Source: Phoronis australis
Taxonomy: Eukaryota; Phoronida; Phoronidae
Assembly: GCA_002633005.1 (NCBI GenBank)
Contig: NMRA01000074.1
Span: 4,631-68,630, forward strand
Length of the DNA stretch: 64,000 nucleotides
Reading direction: 5' to 3'
This document shows positions 47,406-58,669 of the stretch, in pieces. The first letter of the stretch is position 1. Every line of letters begins with the position of its first letter. A model generated the notes under the pieces. The model ran no database searches. It was not told where the DNA came from and saw only the letters and a program-made list of their open reading frames with translations. A program made the translations under genes and the position numbers.

Positions 47406-50400
47406 GTGAGTTCATGTATTGATTTCTAAGTGTAAAAATTCAACCTGTCGTAAATCTTAACATTTGTTTTGAAACTTTCAGAGCTTCTTGTGGAGAATTA
47501 AAAAACCTCTGACATGCGCCCATCTTTTGTTCGATTTTAGTACTTCATACTAAGTTCGTGTAAAACTGAATACACCTCAACATGTACCGTTCAATAATTG
47601 TAAACCAAACTTCACTCAAACGCTATTTTAAAAACGTGTAGGTAACTGGAAGGTGATCATGCTCACATTAATTGCACAATTAGGATGAAACTTGTAATAA
47701 AGTAGAGTTTCGCATAAAAAGCGAACTTAAGCTTTGTCTTAGCAAACTCATTCACAGAATGCTTGAACTATCTTGAAGGCGCCGTCACTTCAGGTTTTGT
47801 CGAGCCCGATCCCTCAACGGGACACACTTACCATGTGTTTCAGATGTCCAACTTGGCTGTCCACTGTTAAATTCTAATTTCACGCTTCGCAGACTTGACA
47901 AAGTTGTTTTGGCTTCGTCTAAAGAAAATGCGTTCCAGCAACTTCGAATGAAAAAATCAACCAACTATGAGAGGAGCGGCACCACAACAATTTGAAGACT
48001 GAAAGTCACGGAACCAGCACAAGGCGTTTTGCTCGAAAACTGCTTTCTGGAGAAACTTGGCACTCCGAATGTTTACTTTGAGTAATCAGTGAGTTTGGCA
48101 CAACATCATGATCCACACAGAAATTGCGTAACTCAAAGAAGGTTTTTTGGCCTCAAGACAAACTTGACTATGACGCCACGTAATAATGGAAGGTTACAAG
48201 TCACTATTCCTAAGGTTCACTACTGTGAATATCCACCGATAAGACGGAACTGACGTGGTTAAAGTATTGTATTTTTGTCTGTTTAGTGAAGACGTCTGCT
48301 TGTACAAGCAGTTTGCGTGGATTCCGCCGTGCGGGTGGTTCCGTTGCGATGGGTGAGGTTGAGTCGCAACACGGCAGATGAAATTTTCTGTGGCGCTGTG
48401 AAATTGTGAGAATGGGACATGGGTTTTGGTGACTGTATCGTGGTTGATAATTCGTTAATATTGCTACTTCATATATTATTTTAAAAATGCAGGTACGAGC
48501 TCATTTTACCGTATCCATTCGCATACCCGCGCATCAAACCCAAACGAAGTATATTTGTACCTCAGCGTTGTTTTCGGAAGGTACATGTACACCATAGCGT
48601 TTGATAACTGGAATCTCGCATGAGTCCAAAATTTTATACATTTTTGGAGTTAGTGAACTCTAGGAGTATTGAACCTCCGAATCGAGTACTGGGCTCTTCC
48701 CTACGGAAATGTGATTATCTCTTGCACTGGGTAGCCACATACTCGCAAAATTATTCGCCCGTAATTTTGACTGCGGTATAAAGAATTTTCCAGTTCGTTT
48801 ACTTTCTTTACTTGAATTCGTTCTTGTGTGACAGCGTTTCTACATATTGGCTACTCTTGATTGAGTTCGCTAGGTTCTGCCGGGTCAACCGGCCATCAGA
48901 TGACGGCTTTCAGATGAGGTGCTCTAGTCTCCACCACAACTAGTGTGATGCCCGCTCCACCGATTCACTATGTCGTCTCACAACATTACAATGCTCCTTG
49001 CTCGTCATCGAACTGCTTCCACGCTGTCTTGTCAGTGGAGCTTGGCCATTTGATTGTATGCTTGACTCCTGTTGCTGTTTGTTTGTCAGGCGGTGACTCT
49101 TCAGTAGTACAGCTGCTCGGTCAGTGTTTGCATCTTGGGGGTCCGCAGCGGAAAGGTCTCTATCACTATGGGTTTCTATACCTCCAATGTCTTACCAGAT
49201 TCTTCATCTACGCATTGCTGCCTCGCTTTCTGAGTCCTGCACTTACTCCACTCTTGACTGATGGATTTTTAAGCCTCTGACATTCTGGCAGATTTTCCCA
49301 CACGATTCAGACCTGACTTCGACAATCTGCTCGCTGAGTGTCGTTTGAACGCTGCTCTTCGTTTGCATCGTCTTGAGGATCAGTAGTTTGATGAGGACAA
49401 TGGCGGATTCAGGGGGCAAGGAGGCGGTAGCTCTCCCTAAGATTCTCCCACATTCCTTTTGGCTGTTCGAGGGTGAGAATGTCTGACGGGAAAAATCCTG
49501 GTTAATACTGCCTGCCCTGCCTCCCCCCAACTCAAAATCTTGGATCCGCCCCTGGTTCGTGTCTTTTCTCAAAGATTGTCTTAGGTAACTGCCAACACTC
49601 TTCATTGGCCTCCTTGTAGCCTGTTCACCAATCTGTCTTGGTTGTCACTCCGTCTTTACAGGGGGTCACTTTATTGGTGCAAAATTATTTACAATTTCAG
49701 GTGTTTGGAGGAGTGTACTAAGAAATGTCAGGATGACGAGCACTGTCGGTAAGTGTCGCTTGCATTCAGCTGTGTAGCTGGTTTCAAATTAAAGTTTTAA
49801 CATTTTCTTTATGTTTACTTCATGAAAATCAAAAGATTCTGTAAACGGGGTGTGGCTTCCAAAGACAGACATGTGTGTTACTTTATTAGCAAGTCTTTCT
49901 TTTTCAAGCTCAATAGTTACAAAAATATGAAATCTTAAAAGGGAACGCAACATTTTGTGTCACTTTTGGTTGATATTTTCTGTTTTCAAGAAACAGTTTT
50001 CTAAAAATTAAGTATATTCCCAGGGGTTCTAACTAAGCATACATGCGTCACTCCAGAGGTGACGTTCGCGGTCCAGATCTGTAGTCAGCTTCGAATTTGC
50101 TTGACCTTCATTGAAGACATTTGTTGATTGACTGATATTTTCTCAACTTTGACCTCATAATTTGCCTTCGATGAGTATTGTCAAACAACGGTAAATTCAA
50201 TTAGAACTCAGTTGACTGGGATTTGGCCACTGCTCTAGATTGGACACGTACGGAATAGCTGGAGTTAGCGAGCACTGGAAGTCGGTGAAACGGGACCCTA
50301 TGCTCTTCCAGAGCTTTTAAAGCATACTGAATACGGTTGAGAGACGTGCACAAATTTCGCATCCGATGTCACAGTCCGAAGTGTATGAGAACAAAGCTGA

Positions 50401-52043
50401 CGGACAATGATTCGGGTCGCGAACTTTATTCACTTGAAAATTTACCTAGGTTAACCAAAATGTCGCAATGCAGTAACTAAAAGGATTGCCTTCACCCTTA
50501 ATGTAGAGTACACCAAATAACATGCAGCTATTGCACAGGAATATGCTGTGATGCGGAGAAAATTTAGTGATAAAAAGTTCTTCACGAGTTTCGGTGTTTT
50601 CTGTAATTCTTTCGTCGCACAGTCTGCATTTTTCATCATTCAGGACGTCACTAAGACAAGCGAATGTTAAAAAGCTATCACAGTTTTGACGGAGTTCGCC
50701 AAGTCCAAAGCTGGTGTTGGTAAAAGCCAGCTGTCCTCATGAAATGGGACTATGAGACAAATTTGTGAAAGATAGTTTCGTGATTTCAATGTTTATCCCC
50801 TAAAAAGGAATGAAATGCACATTTAACATTTCAAACTGAATTCATCTTTCTGAAACAGTGAATCCCTGTTTTATTCTGGGACTCTCTTATTTCGATGGCC
50901 TTTTAATCTTTTTTTTGCAAAACCGTCTTCTTTCTAGTGTTAAATGAATTCATAAGACGTGTTTACCATAGAGTCAAGTGCAGCATGCTGTTCGTAAACG
51001 CGTGTGAATTGTGTTAGTGTTATCAGCTGCTTGTAATTTACTTTTTGAGTACATAAGTTGATTCTAAAGGAACTATATATATATATTGTGTAACTCGTGA
51101 CCAGCTGACCACCCGGAGTGTGGAACGACTGGCAGTGACCAGGGCCCGTTCTCCAATCTTTTTACTCGAAATGGAACTCGAAATTAGGTTTGGCATTTTC
51201 TACTCTACTTTTGGGCGAACTCAAGATAAGTGTCTATTATTCTATGTTTGAGTACACAATAACTTACGTAGATAATTTATTGCCCTTAGTTCAAAGTTTG
51301 TAAACACAATATTAAAGCAATAAGTTCGAGTTTAAACTCGAAATTTCGAGTTTTTACTCGAGTTTGTAGCACGAATATAAGGGTCTTCAAGGGAAAACTT
51401 GAACTAGAAACTCCTATGCATAAACTACATGTATGATGTATTCGAGCACAGTCTGATAACCAATTATCTTAAGTTCGCACAAAAGGAGCAGAGAAATTGC
51501 CGAAAATAGTTTCGAGTTTGTTTCGAGTACAAAGATTAGAGACCGGGCCCTGGTGGGTGGAGAACTATGCTCAAGGTCCGCACTAATCATAATTTTGGCA
51601 CGTCCCCGCTGCAATAGCTGGGCACGAACGTACACGTACATGCGTTTCATTCGATGACACTTCTTTTGGCGTTTGAGCGGACTGTTTAACCACGTATTGC
51701 GCCATAATATCTCTATCTCAATATTTTAATTAAGATAATTATTTTGTACAGAACTGCATTTTGACAGAGGCTTGTATGTTGATTCATCAGAAGACACCTT
51801 TCCTCAGTCTTGAGTGCGACCAATCCCTTCAGCAAGCCGCGCTGCCACTAACGGTCTCCGGCGTCACCAGTGCATGAACAGTTTGCGTTCCTATAGCGGT
51901 TGTTAGGAAAGTGTGTGTGCGTGATGTACTCGCAACATCTTAATTGTTCTCTGTTTTCTTTTAGTGAGGAATTTGATTGTGACTACAAATGCGACTTACA
52001 GTGCAGCCGCAACTCCGAACACTCGGATCCCGACTTTTGTTGA
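47227..52043 (+). CDS. Gene 5: small secreted cysteine-rich protein (four exons)
   Basis: Join of 47227-47405, 48287-48352, 49701-49748 and 51965-52043: 372 nt, 123 residues. Exon 1 gives a long signal peptide (hydrophobic core VKIALVLLILGIAVNQFSV, residues about 12-30), then a basic, cysteine-free stretch with RR and RTR sites that may be a propeptide. Exon 2 adds three cysteines. Exons 3 and 4 add eight with C-x3-C-x3-C-x5-C-x5-C-x3-C-x3-C-x11-C spacing, and the last cysteine is the C-terminal residue. All three introns are phase 2 and GT-AG; AATAAA is 49 bp after the stop. The frame holds through every junction. I do not recognise the family; an antimicrobial, venom-type or matrix peptide are all possible. 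Introns 2 and 3 carry transposon debris. Confidence 0.7.
48287..48352 (+). CDS. Gene 5 exon 2 (phase-symmetrical, three cysteines)
   Basis: Acceptor TTTGTCTGTTTAG, donor GATGG|GTGAGG; 66 nt, phase 2 on both sides, so it can be included or skipped without a frameshift. It is rich in Trp, Phe and Pro (QFAWIPPCGWFRC). Confidence 0.6.
48930..49390 (-). pseudogene. Fragment of a retrotransposon N-terminal region with a zinc-finger motif
   Basis: On the minus strand, 49345-49250 reads ESCGKICQNVRGLKIHQSRV, the C-x3-C...H type finger seen at the N-terminus of some non-LTR retrotransposon ORFs. Further on, 49080-48950 reads KHTIKWPSSTDKTAWKQFDD, a stretch I associate with the same proteins ahead of the RT. 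Frameshifts separate them. It lies in intron 2 of gene 5. Confidence 0.5.
49400..49554. mobile_element. Short hAT-like MITE inside the retrotransposon fragment
   Basis: TGGCGGATTCAGGGGGCAAGG at the left and CTTGGATCCGCCCCTGG at the right are inverted copies. Same family as 17692-17974. Confidence 0.55.
49701..49748 (+). CDS. Gene 5 exon 3
   Basis: Acceptor TTTACAATTTCAG, donor GTCG|GTAAGT; 48 nt, phase 2 on both sides; four cysteines (CLEECTKKCQDDEHC). Confidence 0.75.
49934..50502. mobile_element. Possible TTAA-flanked element
   Basis: TTAAAAGGGAACGCAAC at the left and GATTGCCTTCACCCTTAA at the right resemble the ends of the element at 34269. Inner similarity is weak. Confidence 0.3.
51139..51555. 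mobile_element. CCAGGGCCCG-ended MITE with ACTCGA subrepeats
   Basis: The left end CCAGGGCCCGTTCTCCAATC and right end GATTAGAGACCGGGCCCTGG are inverted. Inside, CTCGAAA/TTTCGAG motifs recur in both orientations (51155-51185, 51327-51363, 51500-51525). Confidence 0.6.
51965..52043 (+). CDS. Gene 5 exon 4 (terminal)
   Basis: Acceptor CTGTTTTCTTTTAG; four cysteines (CDYKCDLQC and the last residue); TGA at 52041-52043. Confidence 0.75.
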
Positions 52044-52091
52044 GAACAATTTCCAGGCGAATCTGAAGATAATTCTTTCACACAATATTGA

Positions 52092-52097
52092 AATAAA
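52092..52097 (+). terminator. Polyadenylation signal AATAAA of gene 5
   Basis: AATAAA 49 bp after the stop; a second one lies near 52111. Confidence 0.6.
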
Positions 52098-52717
52098 TAA
52101 CAGGCAAACTGAAATAAATGCGATTATGAACTGAACAGAGTTGATGTGTATCATTTTTATCCTCCATGTAATTATTAAAATGTTTTTTTAGGAACATACG
52201 TCGTTGTAGGCCCTACACATGCAGTACACGAAATTAATTGCTTCTCTCACTCTGCCACTAAAGCAATTACTTTGACGAGTGTCAACTTTTCACTGAACTA
52301 CAACAATGTTGCCGCATTCGTGGTGGTACCAACAACCCCACGCAGTTGTATAACTTGTGGTGTATTGGATAAAGAGGCAGGATGACATGCCCCCCAGTCC
52401 ATATTTGTGAATGTGTGCGATGCTCGCCAGGTGGCAGCATCTCTCAGTGTGTTTGGTGCGGGATAGTTTTCGAGTAATAAATATGGCTGATTGCTAAGAA
52501 CACGTTGCTTGTCTGATACAAATCAACTTATTCAGGGATAAATTAAAGTTAAGGAAATATCAGACATATAGAAAACTGGTACATCTTTCGTCCTCCCTAC
52601 TTGCATTGAAATTCATTGTGCGTTGTACACCACTATTTTGACCAGTGTTCCAAAAAACAATCAACTTAATTTTATAGGGTTCACTTGGGCCAAAAACCTG
52701 AGGCAACTCCCACGCTA

Positions 52718-52850
52718 ACATTTGGGGGTTTTGTTACCCCATCGCCTAAGCGAGCCTAAGACAGGCTGACTAACCCGTCCTAATCGATTCACAAATTAAT
52801 GCTCGTGGCTTAGCCGCTATGCAGAAGAAAACCTACATGTATTTACTAAT
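52718..52850 (+). repeat. Dispersed direct repeat (copy 2)
   Basis: Counterpart of 21049-21175 in the same orientation (TGGGGGTTTTGTTACC, CCTAATCGATTCACAAAT, AGAAAACCTACATG). Confidence 0.6.
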
Positions 52851-53052
52851 TCCTCTTAAAAGTCATGAAGCCTTTGGTTTGTCGAGAACTTCGCTGGATA
52901 CTCTGTGGTAAACAGTGCACGTTTTTGGCGCAGATGCTGTTAGTGTAAGATTTCCCTAACGATGGAAGTGGTCTTTTTTTGAAAATTAATGCGAAATGGT
53001 GCTTTACTTTTAGCTCACCGTTTTCCAGAAAAGCAAGTGATTCGTCTATTTG

Positions 53053-53213
53053 TTAGGCGATCGCTTTAATTGTTGCTTGTATTGATAGGGAGTTAAAGTT
53101 GGTAACACTCGTGCGTCCGAGGCAGTGCCGGAAACTTTGACAGTCGATCCTGAGGTAATTGTGGCCCACTTGGAAAGTCACGGCGCATAAAAAATCGTCG
53201 GTGCTGATGTGGA
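53053..53213 (-). CDS. Gene 4 exon 2 (terminal)
   Basis: 161 nt, phase 1 in. Pyrimidine-rich acceptor; three cysteines; alternating hydrophobic pattern. Confidence 0.5.
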
Positions 53214-54205
53214 CTAAAGGAACAGGCCTGGTGCTTAGGCTACACACTTTTTTCTGTATCTTCAAAGGTCCTCAATGGATTTTCATAAAATTTGGCATAT
53301 AGACATCTGTTTGATAGATATGACGCTATCCTCTCGTTTCCGGATGGATTCGACGTAGTTTGCGCCACCTAGTGGCTATTTTTACGAGTGTGTTTTTGGC
53401 GTCCACCCCTCTATCAACCAAACCGCTCAAAGGATGATTGTGAAAATTGGCATGTGTATTTATATGATGTTGGCAACGGACAACGACCACTTTCGGACCG
53501 ATGTGACTATCGGTGGGCTCAGTCCCTACTGAGTGGCAATTTTGATTTTTACGTTTGCCTCTATACATTATCTCAACGGATTTTCATAAAATTTGGAATT
53601 CTATTGGCGAGATGACACTATCCTTCCGTTTTCGGATGGAATCTAGGTACTTTGCGCCACTTAGTGGCCATTTTTGATGTTTTCGAGTGTTTTGGCCTCC
53701 ACCCCTCTGTCAACCAAACCATTCTAAGAATGATTTAAGGGTTCATTAATATTCCTATTTCACATTCTTTTAATGCAAATGCGTACTCATTTTTCCAATT
53801 CGTGTTAAGATATGCGGAAATTGCGCATGCACGTTGAAAATGAGTGACCATCCTACCGGCCAACTAGATGGTGGTCACTGTATACATCAGTGAAACCCAA
53901 TTAAACAAAGTATTTAGTACCTGGGCTTTGTTTTCGATATAGGTGCACCTAATAACCGAAGAATTATTTATTTTTGCATGTAAAAGTATAAAAATTACAC
54001 CTGATAGAGTCTGAAAGTTTAGATGTTTTCGGAGCTGAGTACACGGAGTAGTGAATCTTCGAAGCAGTGAAAGTTCGGAATAGACAGTGAACTGACCTTC
54101 AGGATAGTAAATCTTTGAAATTTGTGTGCTGTTCCCATTTCCCGGCAGCGATATAAACAACTTCAGTAACGTGCAAAAGTACAAGATAAAGAATTTCGTC
54201 GTCAT
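53053..54205 (-). CDS. Gene 4: small secreted protein (two exons)
   Basis: Join of 54205-54097 and 53213-53053 (minus strand): 270 nt, 89 residues. Exon 1 starts MTTKFFILYFCTLLKLFISL, a clear signal peptide, and ends CCTGAAG|GTCAGT (phase 1). Exon 2 follows the good acceptor CTGTTCCTTTAG and reads VHISTDDFLCAVTFQVGHNY, then LRIDCQSFRHCLGRTSV, stopping at 53053-53055. The mature chain has three cysteines, an odd number, so an unpaired or intermolecular bond is possible. No family recognised. Part of the intron carries degenerate tandem repeats. The splice model is supported by phase and site quality only. Confidence 0.5.
53266..53740 (+). repeat. Degenerate tandem repeat, unit about 298 bp
   Basis: Two copies share GGATTTTCATAAAATTTGG, TTCGGATGGAATCTA/TTCCGGATGGATTCG, TTTGCGCCACnTAGTGGC and CACCCCTCTnTCAACCAAACC in the same order. 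The shared landmarks are offset by about 298 bp. Related units reappear at 55.8-57.0 kb. Confidence 0.7.
54097..54205 (-). CDS. Gene 4 exon 1 (signal peptide)
   Basis: 36 codons plus one base; donor GTCAGT matches consensus well. The frame also stays open past this donor to 53864, so read-through is an alternative. Confidence 0.5.
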
Positions 54206-55839
54206 TCTATGACTAAACTCTTTCCCAGTATGTAATGAGGTGTAATCACTCATTTGATCATGCGCGATTTGAAATTTTGGCAGAAGGTAACGAGAGAACG
54301 TCTCTTGCTGTACCACATTACATCCGAATTTGTGCCCCGTTCCTTGCGAGCAACCGTCACAGCATCCTCATTTCTGGTTTTAAAAGTTCCGTCTCATCTA
54401 AGGAATGTAGAGCCCCAGGCTTAATGCTGGCTACGGGCCTGTGTATGGGGATTAAAATCAATCTATAAAAGCATCGCCTACAAGTATTTCGGACTGTAAT
54501 AAGAGATCAAAAAGTACGTCATTTTTCTCTTGGAAATTGAGTAAATCTTAACGCAACTGCACAACTGTGCATACCAGAAAGGCTTCCACACTGACCTATC
54601 CTTTCAAAAGTCACGCTACAGCCAATTCGGTCACTGCATCTGTGGTTTCAGCTACACTACATGTACAAGCTTCTGTAGTACTTGGAAGTTATATTCGTCA
54701 TTTTAGACCAAAGCCTGCAAGCGCCACTTGAAGAACTTCTTCCATGTTTACTAGTCAGTCGTAAATGTATATTCGAAGGGAAGGCAACAAACTGATTTAA
54801 TTTCGGTAACGTAATAGTCTTGACCACAACGTCTAGTACATTTCCAAGACACACTACACTTCTTTTTGACCACGAAGAAATCATTTTACTACAACAGTTT
54901 ACAGGCTTTTCTGTAGTCAAGATATCTTACAATCATAGTGATATTAGATGAAACTATGGGGAAATGATGTTTCATTTGGTTACTTTTAGCATGCAATGTC
55001 CATGTACATCTCCAGTTAGGTTATGCGAGCACTCAGCCTAGCCAAAAAATAGGAGCTCAAATTTTTCAGTATGTGGACCTTTTACTGAAAAACCCAAGGG
55101 GACTAAGAAAACGGGGTACTACGTTCAGACCTATGAATTATGCATTCGCGCCGAATTCCTGTGGACTTCTGTCTCGTTTTCTCGGACTTTTCGTTTGTTT
55201 GAGGCGGACCTTTTTGCCCACTTCGCCAAATAGCGCACCCCCTGGATGCGCGCATGTGTACTAGGGCCTTGTTGACAAATCAGTGTATTCAACTAAATAT
55301 CTAAAACTTATAGATTTTATCTCATTACAAGAATATATTTTTGAAAGTAGAAAGCCTGTATGATTTGATTTTACACTTTTTACAAATTTGTCCGCTTTTT
55401 CTGAGACACATGAATGATGTTACGAAGTTAGCCACTTTAGACCAGTTTCAAGGGTCCTATACGTAACCTGAACACAACAACAAATAACTTGTGCTTCTAC
55501 AAATCGATGTATTCCAAAACAATCTACAAATCGATGTATTCCAAAACAACAATCACATAACTATCAAAAACAATGGGAAGCGTTGATATGCACCCACCAT
55601 GATGCGCTCCCGCATTCAACTTTCACTGCATTCTTTGGGGGTATCGAAGAACACTGATAAATGGAGGTGTACACAAGCCAAGTCACCCCAATTGTGTTGT
55701 TCAGGCAGGTCGAACAATAGAGGTTGGGATATATCAACAAAGGAACAACACTTAGAATATGCAATATTTCTCTTCTCTTTTCTAACAATTGTTGTAAACC
55801 GGCTTTACCGTTTGCTCAGTTATACTTTCAGCACAGCCA
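54206..55839. other. Intergenic, no gene supported
   Basis: A short perfect direct duplication lies at about 55500-55545 (CAAATCGATGTATTCCAAAA twice, 24 bp apart). Other frames lack signatures. Confidence 0.4.
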
Positions 55840-57100
55840 AATCTGTTCAAAAATTATCTCCAGCAAGACACTTCCTAGCAGGAATACGTATGCAAATTTT
55901 TGTGATGATTCTTGGGGTGATTTGGCCAATACAGACTCAGACCGACGCCAGAAAACAGCCTTAAAAATAATGAAAATGTCCACACTAGGTGGTATACAAT
56001 ATGACAAATCCATTCAAAAATAGAAATACTGTAGTTTCTGGAAACCTAATTGCCATGTTTCAAGGATTTAGGAAGATTCGGAGGAAAACATTAAAAGTAA
56101 AATTGTCACTAGGGCGAACAACAGTAATCGGATCCATCCAAAAGTGTTCATCTGTTGTTAAGAAATACACCGGTTAAATTTAAAAAGATACTGATAGAGG
56201 ATTAAAAGATAAAGCGCAGAGAAGAAAAAAATGTCAATAGGGGGTGCCAAACAAGTACCAGTAGTCCAAAAATCGTCACCTGCTATCTCCCTCCCAGCTG
56301 GAATTCATACGCTAATGTTCATAATGATCTTTCAAAAGGTTTATCGGGTAGAAAGACTCAATTTTATGTAAAAATGTTCACTGGGTGGTGTACAAAACGT
56401 CGAATCTAGCCAAAAATGGAAAGTTGTCATAGCCTCTTTAATACATATACACATTCGTCAAATTTCATGAAAATCCGTAAAGGAACTCCAAAGATTGAGA
56501 GGGAAGGACAAAAAATCCAGTTGCCACTGTGGAGAACAGTGCTACTATGGGGAACAGTGGTAGTGGTAGTGGGGAACAGTGGTAGTGGTAGTGAGGAACA
56601 GTGCCAGTGGTAGTGGGGAACAGTGGCAGTGGTAGTGGGGAACAGTGCCAGTGGTAGTGGGGAACAGTGCCAGTGGTAGTGGGGAACAGTGCCAGTGGTA
56701 ATGGGGAACAGTGCCAGAGGTAATGGGGAATAGTGCCAGTGGTAGTCGGATCCATTTGTTGTCATTTTCATAAAAAACATGACAGATTTAACAAATTTTC
56801 TGCAAGTGGTTCAGTTGCAGACAAAAAAAAAACTGCACCAGGAGGTGCAACAGTACAGGAGCTGTCTGAAAATCATCATCCGTCCACTTACCAGTATTAA
56901 CATATATACGGATTTTCATAATCACCCTAAGAGTGGTTTGGCCAAAGATACACACGCAAACATTGAAAACTATAATTGCCACTAGGGTGCATAGTGATAG
57001 TCGGATCCATTCAAACATTCGATCATGCCATACAATCCATGAAAGAAACATGTCTGCATATAACATTACGTCCTTCAAGGGGTTTTGGAGAGAGAGCAGC
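55840..57100 (+). repeat. Array of degenerate repeat units (three copies, ~430-460 bp apart)
   Basis: TTG-CACT-...-CGGATCCAT landmarks occur near 56102, 56520 and 56978, each preceded by phrases such as TTTCATGAAAATCCG or ATACGGATTTTCATAAT. The middle copy contains the minisatellite at 56527-56745. Confidence 0.6.
56527..56745 (+). repeat. Minisatellite, unit about 21-23 bp
   Basis: About nine copies of GGTAGTGGGGAACAGTGCCA with small variants. Long periodic frames on the minus strand here (PLPLALFPTTT) are artefacts of the array. Confidence 0.9.
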
Positions 57101-57177
57101 AGATGCCAGACAGATGGAGATGACAGTATCATCCACTTACATTAAGTATATGTGCGTGCATACATAGTATCTGTGCC

Positions 57178-58669
57178 CTACAAGGAAGCATTCTCGCATT
57201 CTTTACGATGCACTCTTTGGTGTTGACTTAAATGATCTTTCCTACCAAATAATTTCCCACAGACATCACACACCTGAGTTTTTATTTTCGTATGAGTGAG
57301 CATGTGCGCTTGGAGTGTGCTTCTCTGGGCAAATGAACGCTGACATATAGTGCAGATGAAGGGCTTCAAGCCCATGTGAATTCGCTTGTGGGTCGTAAGA
57401 TTTGACTGTGTGGTAAATGACTTTTCGCACGCATCACAGTGATAACCCCTGATCCCGCTGTGAGTAGCCTCGTGTTCGCGACAGTGCTCCGCTCGTGTAA
57501 ACGCTTTACTACACACAGAGCATCCGTATTTCTTCTCCCCGCTATGAATCAGTCGATGCCTTTTCATTTTACAGACCTCCGCAAATGCTTTACCACAGAT
57601 GTCGCAGGAAAATGGTCTCTCCCCGGTGTGCAGGCGGTGGTGGACTTTCAACAAGTACGATGTCGCAAACATTCTTTCACACACTTCACACTTGTACCGT
57701 CTGTCAGAATGTTGCAGCTGCTTATGTGCCCCCAAAGTCTGTGACGTCTTACACGCTTTACCACAGACGTCACACACGTGAGGCGACTCCGTAGCGTGTA
57801 GTGCAGAATGCACTTTGAGAGTCTTGTGAGAGCGAAATGACTTTCCGCATTCACAACATAGAAAAGACCGACCGTTCAAATGAACCAAACCGTGGCTCTG
57901 CAAATAACGTTCAGTACGGAAGCCCTTACCACATACACTACAATTGTATGGCTTTACATTGTTGTGAGACATCATATGAGCATCCAGTTTTGTTTTCGAT
58001 TTCAATACTACTTCACACACGGGGCAATCATACATGACTCGACAACAGTTCCGAGGTACATCTGCAGCTCTGCCATGCACATCATCAGAACATAGTTGAC
58101 AAGAAAACTTGCCTTCATCTTCACATTTATCAGAATCACCTTCATTTCTTTTCTCTCTGGTATAAGTCTTCTTACACATATTGCATTCACGAGTAAAAAC
58201 TTGCGTTTTGAGCTCTGACTTTTGCCCTAACTCATGTGGTGTTTCACCACTGGTGGATTCCTGACCCAGCGCTTCCTCTTCATCAAGATCATCACGTGAC
58301 CAAACTTTTGTGTTTTCATGATCGGATTGTTTTGCACCAGACACTTGCAAAGACTGTCCGTAACAGCCAATGTCCGTCCAGGATGTTACACCACTTTCAT
58401 CGTTGGTATCAATGTTCGACGTTAAAAATTGACATGCAGTCGAGTGTCTGGTTCCCTCTGGCTGGCAGGTAAATGCGTTACCATAGATCATCCTCTGAGC
58501 AACTTCTTTTTCAGGAGGAGTAATGATAGAGCCATAAAGGCCCGGTACTGTTTCTGTAGAATTCACCTTTTTCTCATTACAGCACTCTGACTTCTGATTC
58601 CTGGCAGTAAAATTCCGCTTCTTGCACCGAGACAGGTCTTCGTCACCCAGCGGTGTAGTGCCAGAAGGC
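57178..58669 (-). CDS. Zinc-finger gene, terminal exon with ten C2H2 fingers
   Basis: Acceptor GCTCGTTCTAG|GCC, 1492 nt, phase 2 in; stop at 57178-57180. The preceding exon ends AG, giving Arg at the junction. Finger 1 begins YDCPVC and finger 10 ends HQRVH. All ten keep both cysteines and both histidines; finger 4 has one extra residue between its histidines. Confidence 0.9.

Noticed and set aside
48945-49280. 111-codon plus-strand ORF
   Set aside because: Shadow of the retrotransposon fragment on the minus strand.
53864-54316. 150-codon single-frame ORF as the gene 4 product
   Set aside because: The signal peptide starts internally at 54205, and the strong GTCAGT donor with an in-phase exon at 53213 fits better than read-through.
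56427-56780. 117- and 96-codon minus-strand ORFs (PLPLALFPTTT repeats)
   Set aside because: Artefact of the minisatellite; both frames are just the periodic unit.
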